Below are positions 34,812-46,400 of a stretch of DNA of 64,000 nt, in pieces (position 1 is the first letter of the stretch; each line of letters starts with the position of its first letter). The position numbers and the translations under genes were made by a program. The DNA is from Gnomoniopsis sp. IMI 355080. Its lineage: Eukaryota > Ascomycota > Sordariomycetes > Diaporthales > Gnomoniaceae. The stretch lies in assembly GCA_027946555.1 (NCBI GenBank), contig JAPEVC010000120.1, forward strand, positions 44,758 to 108,757. The letters run 5' to 3'. The notes under the pieces were generated by a model. It was not told where the DNA came from and ran no database searches. It saw only the letters and a program-made list of their open reading frames with translations.

Positions 34812-36891
34812 CTACCAACCGCTAGGCGCAGTAGGAGGAGCACCCCAGCCGCCAGCAGAGGTACCAGTGTCAGCGGCAATATCGCCACCCGCAGCAACGC
34901 CCCAGGTATCACCAGCAGCGTCGTCGCCGCCCTCCTCACCAAACGCAACGCCCATCTCGTTCTCGGACTCAAATTTCAGCTGCTTAAGATCCTCGCCCTC
35001 AGGCATATGGTGCGCCAAGAAATCAGGGACAGGCTGCTGGGTCTCAAGCAACGTACGGACGAGAACAGAGGCGATAGGCTCGTCCTTCTCGGTATAGAAC
35101 GAGGTAGCCAAGCCACGGTGACCAATACGGCCAGTGCGACCTGATAATTCTTTAGCAATCTGCGGCACAAAGGATCAATAATACATAACTCACCGATGCG
35201 GTGGGTGTACTCCTCGATACCACCATAATCCATGCTGGGCATGTCATAGTTGATGACATGAACGATGTTGTGGACGTCGATGCCGCGAGCAGATACGCCA
35301 GTGGCAATCATGATGGGGGCCTTGCCAGCACGGAAGGCGCGCATGGAATCCTCACGCTCACGCTGGGTGCGATCGGCGTGAATGGCAGTGGTAGGCATGC
35401 CCTGGTTGAACAGAAAGTCGTCTAGCTCATCCGCGGTTCGCTTGCTGTTCACGAAAACGATAGTTCGCGCTGGGGGCATTGAGTTCAGTAGGTCTAGGCA
35501 AGCCTGACGCTTCTGAGAGGGGTCAACGTCCATGACGACCTGACGAATGTTACCGTGAGTGCTGCCAGCGCGTCCAACAGTGAAGCGGACGTGTTCGGTA
35601 GCCAGGTGGTTACCGGCTAAGTCACGCAAATTCTTGGGGAATGTCGCAGAAAACAAGCTGTACTGGATATTGCCGACATCCTGCTCTTTTGCACATGTTA
35701 GTGTTAGCTGTCAAAAGACAGTAGAGAAAGAGAGCGAACTAACCACCGCCGCCTAGAATCTTGTTCAGATCCTCCTCCCAGTCACCGTGCAGCATCTCAT
35801 CAGCCTCATCGATCACCATGTACTTGAGACGACGAAGTGTCAAGTTGTTCGGACGGTCCATAAAGTCAATCAGACGACCAGGGGTGGCAATCAGAATGTC
35901 ACAGCCGAGAGACAGCTGATCAATCTGGTAGCGCATGGGACCACCGCCGTAGATGACACAAGGCCGCAGCATGCTGCGATAGCAGAGCTTTCGGGCTTCC
36001 ATGAAAATTTGGATGGCCAGCTCACGAGTCGGACAGACGACACACACCAGGGGCTCAGCACGAACGATGGGGTCGAAACCAGGACGGTATTCGGCGGGGT
36101 TTGGGCGAGGAGCGGCCAACTTCTTGGCCTTGCCCATCAGCTTGTTCAGGATGGGGATTAAGTAGGCCGCGGTCTTGCCCGAGCCTAAGATAGGTGTAAA
36201 TGCCCGATCAGATCATCAAAGTGAAGCAGGTGGTCTTACCAGTCTGAGCGATGCCGATGACATCGTGACCGCTGCCAATGGCAGGGATACAGTACTTCTG
36301 GATAGGAGTGGGGACCTTGTATCCAGAAAGCTCAACGTTCTTTGCCATTGCAGGGTGGAGCTTGGCCTCGTCAAAGCTCATGACGGGGACGATGCGGATG
36401 GGGCCCTCTTGCTCCAGCTTGATCTCCGTAATCCTAATAGCAACAGCGTCAGCAGTGCACAAAGTAACGGGTATTGAGCAGAAAAGGACTTACTTTGCAA
36501 TCTCAGGACCGTAGACTTCTCCACGCTGGTCAGGAGGGCCAAATATCTCCAGCTCGAGCTCGGGGAACTCGGGGCCGAGATCGCCCTCATCACCGTCCCA
36601 ATGGTAGACGCGAGCGTTGCCGTCATACTCACCGTCGCGGTCAACAAAGCCCTCGTAGTCGTAACGGGATTGGCCGTGGCCAGTCCACTCGGGGTTGGCA
36701 CCCTTGGTGAGAACCTCATCGCCCTCATTCTCGGTGTTGCCAGCGGGCTGAACATTAGGCTCCACCGAGGAATCCGTGATGGTGATGGCTGGCTGCTCAA
36801 GCGCTGGTACTGGAGTCGCTTTTGTGGTGGTCCAGGCTGAATCCTCGGTGGACTCCCATCCACCGCCACCGTTGGAGTTGCCCCAGGTCAT
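34812..36891 (-). CDS. Ded1/Vasa-like DEAD-box RNA helicase, 617 aa
   Basis: Minus-strand exons are 36891-36494, 36433-36240, 36184-35744, 35685-35194 and 35140-34812; all introns are 53-60 nt with good consensus. The helicase core is complete: Q motif GYKVPTPIQ (about 170), AQTGSGKT (195-202), PTRELAIQ (249-256), TPGRL (298-302), DEAD (323-326), SAT (357-359), ATGVSARGID and HRIGRTGR (506-513). The N terminus is rich in Trp, Gly and acidic residues (MTWGNSNGGGGW), and the C terminus is Gly/Ala/Trp-rich, ending in GW. The start at 36891 follows a likely splice acceptor (TTCGCAG before 36913), so a 5' untranslated intron is probable. It is close to Ded1/Vasa but its tails differ from classical Ded1, so I give no symbol. 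Confidence 0.88.
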
Positions 36892-38833
36892 GTTGAACGA
36901 CGAGGCAGGCACTGCGAACGCGTCAGTTCCGCATGCAACCTATATTGCAAAAATCGACTCGCGTTGTGGTGGAACGCTGAGCTTCAGAGAGGCGGTGTCG
37001 CCCGCAAACAAGAATGATTATGATGAGTGATAGGACCAGAGTGACCGGAAAAGGGGAATTGCCAATTGAAAGAAGCGAGGAGAGAGATAATTACCAGCTG
37101 GTGGTTGACCTTGGAGGAAACTGAAGGAGGATCAAGCCAAGTTAAACAACTGGAGGCGATGTTTGTCAGTCAGGGCTCAGAAGGTAAGTCAGCATAACGG
37201 CCGAGGCAAGAGACTAAAGAAGGCTGGTTGGGTGGATGAAGAAGGAGGCACAGTCAAGTCCTAAGAAGATGGAAGGAGCAGGGCAAGCTGTCGCTGTCAA
37301 GCCAAACAGTGATGCTGACACTTGTTGAGGCAAGAGCAAACAACAATAGACTTCTGGGGATTTCTAGATTCTTGAGAGATTGGAAGGAACGTGTCTGACT
37401 GCAAAATGCTTCCTGACTCACCAGGAGAAAACCAAGAGAAGGATGGGGGAATTGAACTTGATTTTTGATGTGTGGTTGAGAGCTGGTGGAATTCAAAAGC
37501 AGACAATGACGGTCACTCAACCTCTTGCCTCTCCGAGAAGGTAGGGGACGAAGCTAGCTCTTGGCGGGGACGTTCGTGTGGAAGCAGACACAGATGTGAC
37601 AATCTCATAATGATACTGCTGGTGGTGTTGCTTGAGGACAGTGGTTGCAAACGGAAATCGCGAAGGCGGTCGCGCGATGGAGAAATAGCGCTTACCTGGA
37701 CCTGCAAGATGACCAAGATATTTGAAGACCCGAGAGCTTGTTGAGAAGAGGTATCAGAGACTCAAAGATGAAATGATGATGGACCTAAAGTTGGATCGCG
37801 AAAGGGACAAAGGCTTGTGTGAGAGGGAAGCAGGAAGAGATGGAGGGAGAACACAAACTGCAAAGCTGGATCCGGGGTTTATGGACTTCGCGCAGGTCCG
37901 TGCGGTTGTGCAAACGGGGGCGGCGTTGTCTAGCTCGTCGTCTTGAAAGAAGTTTGGAGGACGTCGTGCCTAGTGATGCCTGGTCTGGAACCGGAGGAGG
38001 TCTAGTGGTTGCAGAGGAGTGGCCTGGAGACAAACACTCTGTGCTTGGGAGCTGAGCTTGGGACACCTGCGGTCTGACCCAGGTAAGCAATACATTCGCC
38101 AAAGCCGATGCAGAGACCAAGGAAAGACTGTTGCGAAGGGAATGAGTGACCTCGACAACCCCCCCCCCCCCAAAAAAACAGGGTTTGCCAGGTACTCGCA
38201 GGCTGACAAGTACAGGAGGAGCTTAACATCCTTTTCAGAGGACCTGGCAGGTATATGAGACGGCATTTGCCTTTGAGGCACCTTGCCTAGCAATCTACAA
38301 TCTCCTGCCTACAATTCTTTGGTGTCAGTCCAGGTAGAATCATATTGTGCAAGCCATACTGTGGATTTCTATCAGTGCGGTTCAGCTGGTGAATGATATT
38401 GCTCAACGAAGTGACAATTTATTGCCCAGTGATTCAGATAAGGTCCGAAGGCGAGAGACAGCCCAAGAACTGGCAAAGACTGCTGCTGAGGTATCCTACT
38501 GCTTAGACCCTCAAAGGCGGAGATAGTCTTCTCATACTGAGGCCAGGGTAGGCTTTTCATGGAAATATAGACAGGTACAAACTGTCTCTGCTAATCGAAT
38601 TCCATCAGTATCCATCGGTACTCAGGTTTAAGTATACACACTTTTTTTTGGGAAAGGAGTCTAGGGGGGGGGGCTACTGGCAGCAGCACAGGCAAGCTTC
38701 AATATACTATTGCCCAGTGCGGTCATCCAAGAGCAGGAGAGTACCTGCACGGAACCAGCTGACAGCTTGAGCGACCGATCATACGGCAACGGTCAATACG
38801 TACATGGTGTGAATGAAACATGGCGGCATCAGC
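36892..38833 (-). promoter_or_regulatory. Upstream region and probable 5' UTR intron of the DEAD-box gene
   Basis: Reading the minus strand, a CTGACGCGTTCGCAG acceptor lies just before the start codon. Candidate donors are CCAG-GTAAGC near 37695 and CTG-GTAATT near 37094, giving a leader intron of roughly 780 or 180 nt. The rest is the 3' region of IPI1. A C13 run followed by A7 (38159-38178) and a G10 run (38664-38673) are present. No gene is supported. Confidence 0.4.
38159..38178. repeat. C13A7 homopolymer block
   Basis: Thirteen C followed by seven A. It belongs to the set of long G/C homopolymers in non-coding parts of this window, here with the C on the plus strand. Confidence 0.85.
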
Positions 38834-40251
38834 CTACCAGCTCAACTCCTCCAGCTCGACATATTCGTAGCCTTCCATTCCCTCATCCACAACTTTCAAT
38901 AACTCTCCGGCTGCCCGTCCAGCTGGTCCGCCCTCCGCTTTCGCCTCGCCAGCTTTCTTCTTCAACGTGTCCAGCCACTTCCACAGTGCTCTTTGCCGGT
39001 CCTCCACATCCGCACAGATTTCCCCATCCTGTGGCGGTCCAAATATTTGGAGATGTCCAAAGGGATTCGGGCCCTGTGGCCGACTGTAGGTATGCTGCCA
39101 TTTCTGCTCGTCTGTCAATGGCTCGGGAGGCGACGGCTGCTTGAGACCCAGCGCTATAAACTTGGTCAACATGGCAATCTGCGCCGCGTAGCTCGACCCG
39201 CCTGCCTCGGCACCAAATGTTGTCTTGGGGGCCGATGTCCAGCTCCCAGTGGTCCTGCTGGGCACATCGATCTTCCAAGCCATCATTTTCATGAAAGCCT
39301 CTGTTGTCTTGGTCCACCCGCCGGCCAATTCGAGCAGCTCCTGGCCCGTGGCATCAAGCAGCCAATCCATGAAATTCAACGCGTCATGCCTGACTTCGGC
39401 AGACAGGTCCAGCATGCCCAGGCGGACCCATTTCACGACGCGGTCGGCATGTGATGCGACCTCGGCAGGGGGTAATGCCTGGAACAGACGTAGGAGTGGG
39501 CTGCGTACGCTCGAGGATTTGTCAGTGATGAGTGGGAGGAGGGATTCGAGGATGGCGTAGGTGCCCACGGGGTTGTTAGGTGGGTTGGAGGTAAGCTGCG
39601 ACACGAGGTAGGCGAGGGCCTCTCGACGCTGTTTATCGGTGCGAGAGGTAGCTAGAGAGAGGCTGTGCTTGAATTGAGAGAGCGCATCGGGCGCGGTCTC
39701 TGAAAGGGATTGTTGGTTGACAGAGATGGCTATATATAGTCAGTACGCGTAGTCTTAATGCTGCTGTGACAAAAGACAAGTGCAGGGTAACGTTTGCGCC
39801 GGAGACAGACGATGGGGTGCCTCCCCCAAGATACCCTCTTGAAAAGATCGTGCTTCATCCATGCTCCATCATCCTGGACATATCTCCCAGGGCGATACCC
39901 TCTGCACCTCAGAGCCCAATTCAGGGGAATTTCCCGAATGTCGGAAGGGAATGTCCCATAATGGGGAGGACAACCCGCGTAAAACTGATCCTGCAACCCC
40001 AGTGATGTCTGTGGGAGCCACGGAAGCGCTCCAACATACAACGAAGACTTCTGGCCGCCACCGAACAGAGATGACTCACATTTCGACTGAAAACTCGTGT
40101 CCGTAAAGTTGGAGGCTTTGGCTTTTGTCTTGCCGACTTTCAACTTGGGTTTCTGTTGTATTGTCAGAAGTTGGGCCTTTGGTGACAAACGACGGCAACT
40201 TACCTGAAAGTCCTTCGCCTTTTCCTTCTTCTTCCTATTGCTGGAGCCCAT
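38834..40251 (-). CDS. IPI1: Pre-rRNA processing protein Ipi1, 338 aa
   Basis: Ipi1 is a subunit of the Rix1 complex, which acts in ITS2 processing and late 60S ribosome maturation in the nucleus. Minus-strand exons are 40251-40204, 40152-40080 and 39729-38834. The N terminus matches the family: MGSSNRKKKEKAKDFQ, KPKLKVGKTKAKASNFTDTS, FQSKSISVNQQSL. After it come helical repeats (RREALAYLVSQL, LLPLITDKSSSVRSPLLRLF) of ARM/HEAT character. Length is close to the yeast protein. The second intron is 350 nt and is open in frame until its own terminal TAG; the first is 51 nt, a multiple of three and stop-free. It is divergent from a roadblock-domain gene, with 395 bp between starts. Confidence 0.9.
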
Positions 40252-40646
40252 TTTGACTGCATTGGACACACGATGAGCTTCTGACCACTCATACGGCCTG
40301 TTCAGCGAAGAAGACGCCACACGCCAAGATTATTCGCGACGGGAAACTTGAACTCACATAGCTGTACGAGAAGACTTTCGAATGGGTTTTGAAGAGGACT
40401 CCAAATTCGGCAAAGGCGGTGTGGGTACTCGCGAGTGGACTTTGCCGCCTGCTGCGTAGAACCTGGCCCGGGCCGCGAGCTTATTCCTAGCTTCCGGCTA
40501 GATGTTGCTGTTGCTGGTCGCACACACGTTGTTTACCGCCCAGCACCCAAGCGCCAGACCTTCGCAGCAACAGGAGGCTCGCTCCATGTTTTGACTCTTG
40601 TCTCGTCGACGAATTACGGATCCGAGATAGCAACATTCTGCGCAAG
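40252..40646. promoter_or_regulatory. Divergent promoter, IPI1 / roadblock-domain gene
   Basis: A 395-bp spacer between head-to-head starts. No further gene. I cannot point to a specific operator. Confidence 0.55.
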
Positions 40647-41266
40647 ATGGCGGATCCAACGCCCGTACGTGCTTATATGTTCTTATCTAGCTGTTGCGCT
40701 GCATGTCTTGTTAACCTGGCTAACCTTCCTGCCCCCACCAATAGACCAACGGCGCTGACGCCCTCGAAGAGACACTCAACCGCCTATCCAAAAAGCCTGG
40801 CGTGAAAGCGACTATCGCCCTCGACCGCAGCACCGGCACCATACTCAAGACAGCCGGCCAGATCTCGCTCTTTCACACTACGAAGGCCACACAACAAAAC
40901 CCACAGCCACCACCCGACGACCCGGCCGCTGTGACGGCGGCGCAGGTTGACAGCGAAACTCAGGGCGCAGAGGAATTGGCGGGCATGGTTTGGAAGTTTG
41001 TAAATGCGGCCGGCGGCCTGGTGACCGGCCTGGATGGCGAGGTGAGTGTATGCCGCACTCTCAACCCCCTACAACCATATATTTCAAGGGCCCAAGACGA
41101 GCTGGGAGATCGTTGGTATGGTAGGTCATCTCGGCAATAGACTGCTAATGAACTTCTACAGGACGAACTCAAGCTCCTCCGCGTACGGACCAAGAAGCAA
41201 GAGCTTGTCATCGTACCCGATGTCAAATACCTCCTCATCGTGATCCACGAGACACCAGCGGCTTGA
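40647..41266 (+). CDS. Roadblock/LC7 domain protein, 139 aa
   Basis: The protein has the roadblock/LC7 fold used by dynein light chains and some GTPase regulators. Exons are 40647-40664 (only 18 nt, MADPTP), 40745-41041 and 41162-41266, all phase 0. The core reads LEETLNRLSKKPGVKATIALDRSTGTILKT, then a Gln/Pro-rich loop (about 53-75), then EELAGMVWKFVNAAGGLVTGL, then LKLLRVRTKKQELVIVPDVKYLLIVIHE. Helix-strand order matches the family. A dynein role is the usual fungal assignment, but a scaffold role is not excluded. The tiny first exon is easily missed by gene finders. The second intron (120 nt) has a GCTAATG branch-like site. Confidence 0.85.
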
Positions 41267-43455
41267 TCTTGAAAATACAGACCATACTCTCACCGCTACC
41301 TGCGAGTACGTCATACCAGCCTGGTTCTTGAGCAGACCGCGCCGTCGACGCGCTCGTCCGATGGCCTAGATTGCGGAATGGGCGGACAGCGGATCAAAAC
41401 ATCTGCAAAAGCACTGTGTTTCACATGCCTTCGCCATCTCATCAATCGCACTAGTGGTGTTCCGGCATGAGTACTCCTCGGAGACCAGACGGACTGAATG
41501 TGTCTTCAGATCTTGACCAAGCTGGGCTTGCCTTTGCCACTCCCGCGGTTTGACTCTTTGCGCATTCCCACGTTACCGTACACGTCACAGTGCCGAAGCC
41601 TGGATTTGACCTGGCTGCAATCACAATTTAAGGATCGTGCAAAGTAACATCGATTCTACACGAGCGGCGAGCGCTGGAGACACCATTGAGTCCGGAGGGC
41701 AAGTATATTACACGCGGAGCAATCCATGGTTTCAATAAGTCGACTGCTCTGGATTGCCTATATGACTATCGTGGCGGTAAGCTGCTGCTTGTACCTAGGT
41801 CTTGGCCACCTGGAACTTTCGGTTCACAAGGCTATGTATCCCATGCGACGCATGTGCATCGTGGATCAAGTATTATGTAGTAATTGATGGAGGAGCTCTG
41901 GATGGAACTTGGAAAGACAACGCTTGTCTCAGACGAACTGGACGTCGGGCGGTGAGATCTAGCAACGGCGGGGAAGAGAACGGCCAGAAGTAAAAGATGG
42001 TGATCAGATCTTGAAGATCAGGTCAGACGATCGCACAGCCAGGCCTTAGCAAATTTCCGACCATCTGGCCCAGAGGCACAGCAAAGGCTTGAATGTCAAC
42101 GCATATTAATTACTATATGGCGGCACGATCCTCATCAGATTTATCAGCACGGGACGTTGATATACTGCACATAGGAGTAGGCAAGTGGCGAGCTGCCAAG
42201 TGTGGCCCGATTCTCAAAGTCGACAGATATGGTAAAGCAATTCTAGAACTTCGGAATGCAGACCGACATGATGCTCGTTACTTCGTTTCGCGTGAGCCTT
42301 TGGCCACCAAACCCCAGTCACTGATTGGTGTCCAGTTCAAGTGGAGTACATGGCTGCAATGCAGCCGATCCGCCCCCGCCCCCTGGCATGCTTGTATTGT
42401 CTAATCAGAACCAGAAACCAGAAACTTGGAATCAGGGAGCAAATGCCGCAGTACCACTACAGCGGTAACACTGCATAATCCGGCGGTGGCATGTTTGGTC
42501 TCTCTGTCGCGCTCTCATCCGTATGGCTGTACATAGTGTTGAATGGCCCATATTGCGTCAGAACGAGGGACCCATCATGCAGTCTAATATGTACGCCAAC
42601 ATTCGATGCTACATTGCATCTTCAATCTTGGACTTTGAATCTTGGAAGCGCTGTCGCCCGGTGAAGTAGGTACAGGCGGTCGCTGTGACTTTACTGGCAG
42701 TCCACCATAGAGAAGGATTTTGTTATAGCAATGAAGGCGAAACACGCCGCCTATACCCACCGCTGACACGAGCAGGGCTGACAATAGGCTGCTGCAGGGT
42801 GAAAGCATAGCCGGGTATATTGGGCAGCATCTCATTTCAGAGCTGAGAGAACACGCCCGCTCGCTGTGCCAGCCGTCGCAGATGAATCTTGGCCTAGCTT
42901 ATGCTATGTGGTTGGGCAAGAATCCGTTGAGCTCTGCTCGACGTATCGGATAAAAGATTTGACCAACGGCCCAGACAGGGCCAGGCAGGGCCAGCAAATG
43001 CACGCCTTGGTAGGCTCAGCTGCGATGGCTGTCATCATACGTAGGCGAATCAGGTATATGTGGGATTGTTTTGTTTTGAGCTTGCATGGCTGTGGTTTCC
43101 AAGGAACCGCGATCCCTTTCCAACAAACTTTGGACTACATTTCCATCCGAGCAGCCTTCGCCTTGAGCGTCTCCACTCGCTTCGGCTCTTACTGTATTCC
43201 TTTTCACATGACGTCGGTCGGACTTTTTGCAATCTAGTCATTAGAGTTTGAGATATCAGACTGCCCTGCAACCTGCCTGCCGTCACGTTGCCATAGGCTG
43301 GAAGCCGAATATGACCGAGACCTAAGAATCTTGATGGAAATCAATTTGTAGTCGACTACCTACATTTTGGCGTTTCAGGAACGGCCAAACTCAAGATAAC
43401 AAACGCTCACGATTGATGAGGTCAGCGGACACATGCAGGCGACGGCATTCGAAAA
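41267..43455. other. Intergenic region, no supported gene
   Basis: About 2.2 kb with no convincing gene. It holds one ACCTAGGT octamer at 41793-41800. The 103-codon frame at 42093-42404 has no recognisable features. Confidence 0.5.
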
Positions 43456-46400
43456 ATGCCCTCGCTGAGCACATTGTTTAAAAAGCGAAGATCGCTGCAA
43501 AGCCCACCGACAAAGGACCAGACCGACAGAGCAGACGGTTCGCGAGACGTTGTTCGGCTCAACTATGGCTCTGGAAGCGAGGCGGCAACGACGCCACCGG
43601 CCGCGGAGCTGGAGGCGCTCGCTCGGCTCGCAGACAGCAGTGATGATCAGGCGATAGCGGCGCCGACGATCGCGACCGGGCCTCGGCGACACAGCGCGGC
43701 GCCGAGGCCAGGGGTGGGAATGGGACGGTTGAATCGCTATGTGTCGACGCACGATCCGTTTCGGCGGTTCCGTAGCCGGTCAACGCAGTTCCGGGTCAGT
43801 GGTGGGATAGAAGGCGATGCTCGGACGAGGTTGAGTTGGCCGGCGCGGAGGAGCACGAGTGAGTCGCCCGATGTCCCGGGCGCGGTGTACGGTAGCACAC
43901 AAGCACAGACACAGCCACAGCCACAAGCTCCGCAGCGTGCCACGGATGAGCGGCCACTTAACGTCGTGGTGGTCAATGCAAGGGAAGCGTCGTTGGCAGC
44001 TCTGGAAAGGCCCCCCGTTGCACCACGCGCTGGTGGCGAGAAAGTAGGGGTGCAGGAGCAGCAGCAGAAGTCGGCACGAGCGAACAGCAAGTCCAGGGTG
44101 GACAAAGCCAAGCAATCTCACCCGCATTCAGACTCGTCGGCGTCGTTTGGAATGCAGAAGCTGAAGAGGCTGCCAAGCCTGTCACTCAGAAGAGGGTTCT
44201 CGCGGAGGATGAGCGCAGCGGTAAGTCCAGTCCTAGGCCTGTTTCTACTTGGACCCTTCTAGTTTGGACCCCTGCTCCTACCCCACATTTTACCCCAGAT
44301 TTGATCAGCCCACTGCAAGTCTAGGGCAGTTGCCGATTGAGTTCGGTGGCCATACAGCCATACCAGCAGCTCTCATGACTTTCCACCATAAGCTAGCCAT
44401 GGGGCAACCTCTGGCTTGGCCTCCTCCTCCTCCTCCTCCTTCTTCTCCTCTTCCTCCACGTCGCACCATCCTCCCACCTCCTCTATGAAGCTCAACCTCG
44501 CCCTTCAACCGCGAGCCTGATCGCTTCGTGCGCCGTGCACCGTGTCTCTTTCTCCCACCAGCACCTGCGCCTGCGCCTGTATCGTACGATCTTCCTAAAG
44601 ACGCCCGATTGCGCTTCAACCCACCACGATCTCTCATGAGCTGCCTGCTGCTTTCGTGTCCTGCTCTTCTCATGCTTCCTCCCGTCCCAACAGCCCCTCT
44701 CGCTCTCAGGCCGCCTGCAGCACAGCGTCCGGATATCTCATGGAATGACATTATATTGCCTTGTGACTGACCCCCACCCTCCCTTTGGTGTCAAAACAGA
44801 TCACAAACTCGTCCCCGCCAGGTTCATCAGCTGGAGCGTCTGGATCCTACTCTTACCCCTCGAGACAGGCCTCTCAGTCTCCCTCAGCCCACAACTATAA
44901 TAAGCCTCTGCCTCCCACCCCACCGCCCGAGACTCATCATCGAGCAACATCAACCGACACGTCCACCGGTCAACCCCCCAGCCTGAGGTCACCCCTCCGC
45001 CTGAACCGCATCATGGCTACTCTGTCCAGTCTCGACATTGAGAAGCTGTTCTCCGGCGCTCCACAGTACTTCGACCGCTCCGAAGGTCACTTTACGGGCG
45101 CACCACATCCTTCTGTTGCCTTCCCGTGGGACGACGAGCTCGCGATCCGTGACCTGACCGACCACACCCAGATCGAAGATGAAGCATGGGGCTGTGTCAC
45201 TGCCTGGCCACACATCACTCGCGACGTGCGCCGCGGTCCCTCAGCATCAGCCTCCCGTAAGGTCGCCGAGCGCCGGCGCGCCCACTTTTATCCAAGATGT
45301 AGAGAACGCCCGAGCATGCTGAGCATGCATGGCTTGGAGAAGGGCACTATGGGCTTCCAGGCCGCCTTGGAGCTCGGTGTGGCCGATGCTTTGCAGGAAG
45401 AGCAGTGGGGTTTTGGAAGTCTGGGGTCCAAAGATCTTGTCATCGTCGATGCAAGAAAGAGGCTCATCGCAAGCAAAGACGGCCTGAGAAGATTAGATGA
45501 GACGACTGTGCTGGACCATCTGATGAAAAATGCCCAGAGGTATCAGCAGAAGCACCATAGGGATAGAAATTCTTGTCATGAGCTGTATCAGGAGTTGTTC
45601 TCCCAAATTTTGCACCCGCCGAATCGGACATTCACGGACCCACACAGTCTGTCTGTCCAGGTGTTGCATCTGGTCAAGGTGCTTGCGACGCCAAACGTCT
45701 GGATCGATTTCTCGCGTGTCGAGTGGAGGATCCGCTTGGGTCAGATACTATGGGGCACTACGGACGAAGACGGCGACGACAGTATTAATGATGGCGCCTC
45801 AATCACTGACGCCGAGGACACCAAAGGACTGCATGAAGAAAGGTATTGGCTCCTGCTCCAGATTCTGTTAGCCTGCGAGCTGCTCGTCCGGCTTGACACC
45901 ATCACAGAAGGCGATGAAATTCCAGAGAATGTCAAGCCGTCCGAGATTCATCGATTCGAGCGCGATGCCAATCCGGCTGTGAAGTGGTCACTACATTTGG
46001 CCAGGGTCTGGTTGGAAAACATTGAAATAACAAAGGCAGAGTCTTCCGCGAAAGGAGAACATGGAAATCCAAAGGGATGGCTGGCGAACCTTACGAACAA
46101 GATGGCACTCACAGGCGACCGTCCACATTCGAGACACCATGAAAGGCACCAGGATCACCACAAGCAGTCACCTGTATATGTCATGCGAGGGAAGTATTGG
46201 GACAGACAGGTTCGAGGATTGACACATTTTGCAAGAAGGCTTAAGTGGCCCGAGATCGAGACGCAATCCACATTGATATTTGACAACTGCCGCGCGGTGA
46301 CCGAGGGGACGCCACTGAGCACACCGTTTGAGACGCCCTTCTCAACCTTGTCCGCCAAATCGAAAGATTCATCGTATTTCGCTTTCAAAGATACCAGCTT

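Noticed and set aside
39730..40320. 196-codon minus frame as a separate gene
   Set aside because: It is the IPI1 first two exons read through their introns; splicing restores the Ipi1 sequence.
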